Assembly (NCBI GenBank): GCA_900316955.1
Contig: ONEX01000006.1
Span: 62,001 to 126,000 of the forward strand
From: an uncultured Bacteroidales bacterium
Lineage (GTDB): Bacteria; Bacteroidota; Bacteroidia; Bacteroidales; UBA932
Direction of reading: 5' to 3'
Length of the DNA stretch: 64,000 nucleotides
Shown: in pieces, positions 60,401 to 64,000 of the stretch
Position numbering within the stretch: position 1 is the stretch's first letter
How the letters are laid out: each line of letters begins with the position of its first letter
Notes under the pieces: model-generated
Told to the model about the DNA's origin: nothing
Databases searched by the model: none
The model's input: the letters and a program-made list of their open reading frames with translations, nothing else
Made by a program: the position numbers and the translations under genes

Positions 60401-61211
60401 AGTCACCGGTCACGTAACCCTTCATGCCGTAGGTCCGGCGGGCCAGCGTGTCCAGGTAGAAGGCGCTGGCGGAGGTCGGGACATGGTTGACGGCGTTGTA
60501 GGACGACATGATGGACGGGAGCTTCTCGTCCTCGATCAGGCGCTTGTAGGGATACAGGTAGAACTCGCGCATGTCCCGGCTGTCCATGTTGGAGCTGGAC
60601 ACGTGGCGGTCGAACTCGCTGTTGTTGGCGAAATAGTGCTTCGCCGTGGGGACGGCCTTCAGGTATTTGGGGTCGGAGCCCATGAGGCCGCGGACGAAGC
60701 CGCGGGCGATCTCGGCGGCCAGGAACGGATCCTCACCGTAGGACTCGCCGGTGCGGCCCCAGCGGGGGTCGCGGACCGGCTCCACGACGGGCGACCAAAA
60801 GGTCAGGCCCTTCGTGCCGGTGGCGTAGATGGCGCGCGCCTCGTCGGCGATGGCCGACGCCATGCGTTCCGCAACGGCCGGATCCCAGCTGGAGCCGATG
60901 GCCACGCTGTTGGGGAAGGACGACGGTCCGAGGATGCCCACGGAAGGGTTCGCGCCGGAGAGCACGCCATGCAGCGCCTCGCTCCAGACATTGTAGTTCT
61001 TCAGGCCCAGCCGCGGGACGGCGGCCATGTTGTTGCCCAGCAGGCTCTGCTTCTCCTCGAGCGTGAGGCGGGACACGAGGTCCGTCGCGCGCTCCTCGAA
61101 GGAATACGCCGTGTTGAGGTAAATCGGCACTTGGCCGTCCTGGGCCCGCGCCGAGACGGCGCCCAGCAAGGCGACCGCGCCGGCAAGAATGAGGTTGCGA
61201 ATCGTGTTCAT
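57417..61211 (-). CDS. Large multidomain glycoside hydrolase family 3 enzyme
   Basis: 1264 residues with a signal peptide ending ARAQ. GH3 barrel: ALHGVLSG, RDPRWGRTGESYGEDP, AKHYFANN, nucleophile Asp270 in YVTGDCAA. The C-terminal sandwich is split by a CBM6-like module (about 480-610, TKYTASADGITVG...VEIRVGGPDGNLIG). Fibronectin-III-like domain (about 770-850), Big2-type Ig domain (about 860-950, CVWTSNNPAVATVAPDGTV), and a concanavalin-like module at about 1060-1255 (TLNDAWHWVREDP...) follow. Predicted to release xylose or glucose from plant polymers. A TATATTTG promoter lies 29 bp upstream; divergent from the esterase-like gene. Confidence 0.92.
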   Translation of the reverse strand: MNTIRNLILAGAVALLGAVSARAQDGQVPIYLNTAYSFEERATDLVSRLTLEEKQSLLGNNMAAVPRLGLKNYNVWSEALHGVLSGANPSVGILGPSSFPNSVAIGSSWDPAVAERMASAIADEARAIYATGTKGLTFWSPVVEPVRDPRWGRTGESYGEDPFLAAEIARGFVRGLMGSDPKYLKAVPTAKHYFANNSEFDRHVSSSNMDSRDMREFYLYPYKRLIEDEKLPSIMSSYNAVNHVPTSASAFYLDTLARRTYGMKGYVTGDCAAIQDIYDGHYYAETRELATAYGLAAGVDSDCGSIYQRFAISAYEQGILPMALIDRALINMFTIRMRTGEFDPDQMVPYSKFEPSRVSSAANRALAAELAVKTPVLLKNEGKALPLDPKALKSIALIGPQADDVELGPYSGRPEASAMISPYAGIQAWLKAKGYDVDVRLAVGGDIKSKSNLLYIAYFEIEKTDGTTTRYDATKYTASADGITVGSGMGEEEQVRSIDDGSWTAYENVDITNIENITVGLNIPTEGGIVEIRVGGPDGNLIGRIEATKASGARVGGVYGASMPMKTNALKLGYNGPQTVYLVYKAPQDAPIDEATLQTARDADVAVVFVGTDENTATEEADRLTLLLPGNQLKLIQAVAAVNPRTIVVMQTLGCVEVEEFRHLPSIGGILWTGYNGQAQGEAIPRLLFGEVSPGGKLNATWFKTVKDLPAITDYNLRRSSGNQGRTLWYFNREVSYPFGYGLSYTTFAYSNFRISKNAITPNDKVTLSVDVTNTGDVSADEVVQIYVRTPDSPAALERPAKRLKGFQRVTIPRGQTRTVRIDIDCADLWFWDMKADRMTYDPGRYVFEFGSSSQDIRGSVTATMSGSLKRALKTVWASCDASVLRIGDTAKASFSACMNDDSFYEGAKCVWTSNNPAVATVAPDGTVKAVSMGVATVTCAVTIDGCTKEDTFAVKVMPDLALASLKVGGKAVKLGDAASVSYLLKPGKAPMVEAVAANPAIELSVKQAEAVPGTAVVTLHDGQTGDNRQVMVNFGTKGASDTFRKGTLNDAWHWVREDPTAWMLSGANGLVITAGKGDIALGGNAATNILLQSANSDWTAETKMVCTPAPPAQNAGLVAYQCDDNFVKFVRTATFNFRRPAAEAGPSAGQLQLLVEENGQQKSVATLPLDGIVGADNVLWLRLDKQGDTYTAFYSVDGRKFEKMGSAQAVLKDVQAGVIACEGEMPMMMRGGGGARRGGMPMPQAEPLKACFSNFKLVSRSLK

Positions 61212-61239
61212 ACTGATATCCAGGTATTTGTATCTTTTA

Positions 61240-61247
61240 CAAATATA
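61240..61247 (-). promoter_or_regulatory. -7 promoter element for large GH3 gene
   Basis: TATATTTG on the - strand, 29 bp before the GH3 start. Confidence 0.6.
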
Positions 61248-61289
61248 CGTTTTTTTCCGGAAGATGCACACCTTTTGGCCCGACTTGCG

Positions 61290-61297
61290 TATATTTG
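61290..61297 (+). promoter_or_regulatory. -7 promoter element for fimbrillin-hydrolase gene
   Basis: TATATTTG on the + strand, 20 bp before the ATG. Confidence 0.6.
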
Positions 61298-61316
61298 TTG
61301 TCCAAACACTGTCGTG

Positions 61317-63200
61317 ATGAAAAAGATCCTGTTATCCTTCCTCGCCGCCCTGGCGCTCGTCTCCTGCGTCCGGGAGAGGATCCCGGAGGCAACGCCGGCG
61401 GAAGAGGGCCTGGTCGAAAGGACCTGGACGGTCTCGATGACCGGCGAGGCCCGCGCGACCCTCGACCCCGGGCTGCGCCCCGTCTGGGAGGTCGGCGAAG
61501 AACTGTCCGTCTATGACCATGTCTCCCGGGTGGGACGCATCTTCAAGGTCTCGTCCGTCGAGGGGAACGTCGCCACGATTACCGGCCTGATCAGCGCCGG
61601 CGGAGACACCCCCTTCGACGCCGTTTACCCCGCCCAGTGCGCGGGAGACTGGTCTTCCGACGTCACCGCCGACTGGAAACTCCCCGAGGTCCAGTCCATC
61701 CCGGCGGGGCGCAATGTCTGCCCCGACGCGCTCGTCTCCACCGCCCACAGCGACGTCCCGGACGGGGTCATCCCCTTCCACAACCTCGCCTCGCTGCTGA
61801 AGGTGACCGTGGACCGGGAAGGCATCTCGGACCTCCGCATCGATCTTGCAGGGCCCTCGGAGGACGACAGTCCCCGCTACCGGGCGGAAGCCGCATCCGG
61901 CACCCTCGCGACGGGCACCTATTTCGTCGCGGTCGATCCCGGGACGTACGGCGGCCTCACGGTCACCTGCCTCGAGCCGTTCGGGCAGGGGTACCGCAAG
62001 TCCTCGTCCACGCCCCTGGAAGCCGGTGTCGGCGGCGTCCTGAACCTGGGAACGGTCTCGGACGGAAAGCCCTGGCGCTATTACGACGTCACCGGCGTGA
62101 AATCCTATGGTTCCCAGCAGGATCTGCTGGATGAGACGGGACTTTCCAGCCTGTTGTCGGGGTACGAGCTCATGCTGGCTATCATCTTCCCCGACCGCTA
62201 CAAGACCGCCAGCGCCATCAGCTATACCTACCTCTCCGCGGACCCGCAGGGGGAACCGGTGGAACTGTCGGCCCTCCTCTACATCCCCGACGCCGTCCTT
62301 AACGGCACCAAGGCCCTGACCGGCATCTCCCTGACCAACCACGGCACCATCGCCTCCAATGCCGAATGCCCCACGATGAAAGCCCAGTTCGAGGGCGCCC
62401 TGGCCTGGAAAAACTACGCCATGGTGATGCCCGACTACTACGGCTTCGGCGCCAGCGCGGACCGTCCCCAGGCCTACCTGGACCCGGAGACCACGGCGCG
62501 CGGCAACATCGACGCCTACCTGGCCGCCCGCCAGCTGCTGGAAGACCGGAAAGTCTCCCTCCCGTCCCGGCTGTACAGCTTCGGCTACTCGCAGGGCGGG
62601 TTCAATTCCATGGCCAATCTCAAGTATGTCTCCGAGCACCCCGAACTCTCCATCAGCTTCGAGAAAGTGATGTGCGGCGGCAGCCCCTTCGACGTGGAGC
62701 TGACCTGGAACGCCTACACCGGCGGTACCTTCCGAAACGCCATCGCGTTCGTCCCCTTGAGCGTGGTCAGCGTCAACGAGGCCCATCAGCTGGGCATCCC
62801 CTACGGCGACCTCTTCCAGGGAGCCCTGCTCAGCAACTGGAAGAACTGGATCCTGTCCAAGGAATTCACCCTCGCCGAAATCAACGAGAAGCTCGGCACC
62901 GACAACCTGGCGGACGTCCTGAACGAGGATTTCCTGGCGGGAAGGGGCGATGCCCACGACCGCGTCATGGCGGTCTGCCGGGGCTACTCGCTGACGTCCG
63001 GATGGACCCCGCCTTCCGGAACGAAGATCTTCCTGTATCACTCGAACCAGGACGACACCGTCCCCTACGAGAACCTCACGTCCATGAAAACCTTCCTGGA
63101 CGGGGTCGCCCCCGGCTGCTACACCGCCTATGACGGGAACAACGGCGGGCACATCAACGCGGTCGTCAGTTTTGTCTTGAACCTTGTTTTCGAATGGTAG
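61317..63200 (+). CDS. Lipoprotein: fimbrillin-like N-terminal domain fused to an alpha/beta hydrolase
   Basis: 627 residues. Lipobox LVSC (Cys17). Residues about 30-250 resemble fimbrillin/Mfa-like domains (EARATLDPGLRPVWEVGEELSVYD, DTPFDAVYPAQ, VIPFHNLASLLKVTV). From about 290 an alpha/beta hydrolase follows with nucleophile Ser425 in GYSQGG, likely Asp580 in HSNQDDTVPY and His612 in NNGGHINAV. A lipase, esterase or peptidase anchored on the surface is likely; the substrate is unknown. It faces away from the GH3 gene, so it could remove acyl groups from the same glycans, as inference. Confidence 0.83.
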   Translation: MKKILLSFLAALALVSCVRERIPEATPAEEGLVERTWTVSMTGEARATLDPGLRPVWEVGEELSVYDHVSRVGRIFKVSSVEGNVATITGLISAGGDTPFDAVYPAQCAGDWSSDVTADWKLPEVQSIPAGRNVCPDALVSTAHSDVPDGVIPFHNLASLLKVTVDREGISDLRIDLAGPSEDDSPRYRAEAASGTLATGTYFVAVDPGTYGGLTVTCLEPFGQGYRKSSSTPLEAGVGGVLNLGTVSDGKPWRYYDVTGVKSYGSQQDLLDETGLSSLLSGYELMLAIIFPDRYKTASAISYTYLSADPQGEPVELSALLYIPDAVLNGTKALTGISLTNHGTIASNAECPTMKAQFEGALAWKNYAMVMPDYYGFGASADRPQAYLDPETTARGNIDAYLAARQLLEDRKVSLPSRLYSFGYSQGGFNSMANLKYVSEHPELSISFEKVMCGGSPFDVELTWNAYTGGTFRNAIAFVPLSVVSVNEAHQLGIPYGDLFQGALLSNWKNWILSKEFTLAEINEKLGTDNLADVLNEDFLAGRGDAHDRVMAVCRGYSLTSGWTPPSGTKIFLYHSNQDDTVPYENLTSMKTFLDGVAPGCYTAYDGNNGGHINAVVSFVLNLVFEW

Positions 63201-63202
63201 CC

Positions 63203-63337
63203 ATGGAGCATCTCCCTTACATACCCCCGACGACGCGGATCATTCCCGTCCGCTACGAATCCCTCCTGTGCCAACTCAACGCAAGCACCGACCCCTACCA
63301 CGACAACGGAGACTACGACTGGAGCGACGAAGACTGA
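63203..63337 (+). CDS. Small 44-residue acidic protein
   Basis: Begins MEHLPYIPPTTRIIPVRYES, ends in an acidic tail (DYDWSDED), no signal peptide. It resembles the short MKxYxxPxxxxxxxExxxLL peptides often found next to surface lipoprotein genes in Bacteroidales, whose function is unknown. It begins 2 bp after the hydrolase stop and ends 17 bp before the next gene, so it is probably in the same transcript. Confidence 0.6.
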   Translation: MEHLPYIPPTTRIIPVRYESLLCQLNASTDPYHDNGDYDWSDED

Positions 63338-63354
63338 CCGGGCCCGAACTGCCG

Positions 63355-64000
63355 ATGCATACCGACAAAGACAAACAAGTGAAAAAACGGCTCGCCTCGC
63401 TGGACATCCTGCGCGGGGCGGACCTCTTCCTGCTGCTGTTCCTGGGGCCGGTCATCCACGCCTTGTGCGAGGCGTATCCGGAGGGGACGGCCTGGCTGGC
63501 GCACCAGAGCGAGCATGTCGCCTGGGAAGGATTCGTGCTGTGGGACCTCATCATGCCGCTCTTCCTGTTCATGTCCGGCATGACGATCCCGTTCTCGATG
63601 GCCCGCTACAAGGAGGGCGCAAAGCCGGACGCGCACTTTTACCTGAAGCTCCTCCGGCGCTTCTGCCTGCTGTTCTTCCTGGGCTGGATCGTGCAGGGGA
63701 ACCTGCTGGATTTCGACTGGAAACTGTTCCATCCCTTCGCCAACACGCTCCAGGCCATCGCCGTGGGCTATGTCATCGCCGCCCTGCTGTTCGTCCATCT
63801 GGACGGCAAATGGCAGGTCCTTGCGGCGGCCGTCTTTTTCGCCGGCTACTGGATCGCCTTCGCCTGTACGGGGATGAACCTGGACGGGCAGGAGAACATC
63901 GCGATGGTCATCGACAAGGCCGTCCTGGGGTCGCATCGCGACGGCGTCCTCTGGGCGGCGGACGGCAGCTGGCGCTTCAACCCGCGGTATGAATACACCT
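63355..64000 (+). CDS. HGSNAT/DUF5009-type membrane acetyltransferase (3' end beyond window)
   Basis: The first 215 residues are visible. N-terminal signature RLASLDILRGADLFLLL, then at least five membrane helices (about 18-38, 60-80, 98-115, 128-148, 152-170) with FMSGMTIPFSMARYKEG and ANTLQAIAVGYVIAALL. This matches the heparan-alpha-glucosaminide N-acetyltransferase-like group (DUF1624/DUF5009, NagX), proposed to acetylate sugars across the inner membrane. The start at MHTDKDK is the first ATG after the small gene; a GTG at residue 9 is possible. Cut by the window end. Confidence 0.85.
   Translation, partial: MHTDKDKQVKKRLASLDILRGADLFLLLFLGPVIHALCEAYPEGTAWLAHQSEHVAWEGFVLWDLIMPLFLFMSGMTIPFSMARYKEGAKPDAHFYLKLLRRFCLLFFLGWIVQGNLLDFDWKLFHPFANTLQAIAVGYVIAALLFVHLDGKWQVLAAAVFFAGYWIAFACTGMNLDGQENIAMVIDKAVLGSHRDGVLWAADGSWRFNPRYEYT

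Noticed and set aside
58050-63200. 1716-codon open frame on the + strand covering the antisense of the large GH3 gene
   Set aside because: Only the part from 61317 is a gene; the rest is the mirror of GH3 coding sequence and lacks any family feature or start signal.
1-64000. tRNA, rRNA or riboswitch genes
   Set aside because: Intergenic gaps are short and none showed cloverleaf, rRNA or known aptamer sequence by eye; a covariance-model search would be needed to exclude small RNAs.

Overview
The window comes from a GC-rich member of the Bacteroidota, most likely an anaerobic gut-type Bacteroidales. Three things point there. At least two dozen genes are preceded by the Bacteroidota -7 element TAnnTTTG with no Shine-Dalgarno sequence. 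Several families are largely restricted to the phylum (DUF3822, DUF4290, DUF4293, a FISUMP lipoprotein, fimbrillin-like modules). The metabolism is anaerobic: reverse rubrerythrin, Etf-linked acyl-CoA dehydrogenase, phosphotransbutyrylase, butyrate and acetate kinases. I cannot name a genus from sequence alone; a high-GC lineage such as Rikenellaceae or an uncultured relative would fit. No rRNA, tRNA, CRISPR array or prophage was seen. Genes cover almost everything and no gene-free stretch exceeds 300 bases.

Layout. 1-7.1 kb (- strand): gyrA, a TPR protein, CapA-like and phoH form a tight run, followed by a SPOR lipoprotein and an M28-fold protein (cut by the window edge) that has lost its active-site residues. 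7.2-18 kb: a ClpC-like unfoldase without its middle domain, a 41-codon gene, a HAD phosphatase, a nucleoside phosphorylase, DUF4293, a fatty-acid block (fabH, fabF, fabZ), a membrane-anchored LytTR regulator, prfA-queF and mazG. 18-23 kb: a CoA-transferase facing etfB-etfA-acyl-CoA dehydrogenase. 23-28 kb: an operon of a membrane protein, DUF3822, rsmD, cstA and a HerA-like ATPase that ends in a clear terminator. 28-34 kb: a + strand operon of nrnA, two FKBP lipoproteins, a MATE transporter, a cytidylate-kinase-like protein and a serine hydrolase. 34-43 kb: a PA14-containing GH3 enzyme, butyrate kinase, carbonic anhydrase, a REP-associated transposase cassette between 89-bp direct repeats, and ackA-ptb. 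43-50 kb: comEC, apbE, a FISUMP lipoprotein, and DUF4290-ftsK-lolA-like. 50-56 kb: an AddAB-type helicase-nuclease pair. 56-64 kb: reverse rubrerythrin, a 1264-residue GH3 enzyme coupled to a small secreted protein, a fimbrillin-hydrolase fusion, a 44-residue small protein and the start of an acetyltransferase of the HGSNAT/DUF5009 type.

How the genes fit together. The acyl-CoA dehydrogenase, EtfAB, CoA-transferase, Ptb, Buk and AckA make a coherent set for reducing enoyl-CoA and converting butyryl- or acetyl-CoA to the acids with ATP or CoA recovery. The two GH3 enzymes and the HGSNAT-like protein indicate glycan use.

The most unusual features are the transposase/repeat cassette at 38.65-40.09 kb, the in-frame palindromic repeats in the ftsK linker, the catalytically stripped M28 protein, and the ClpC-type protein lacking an M-domain.
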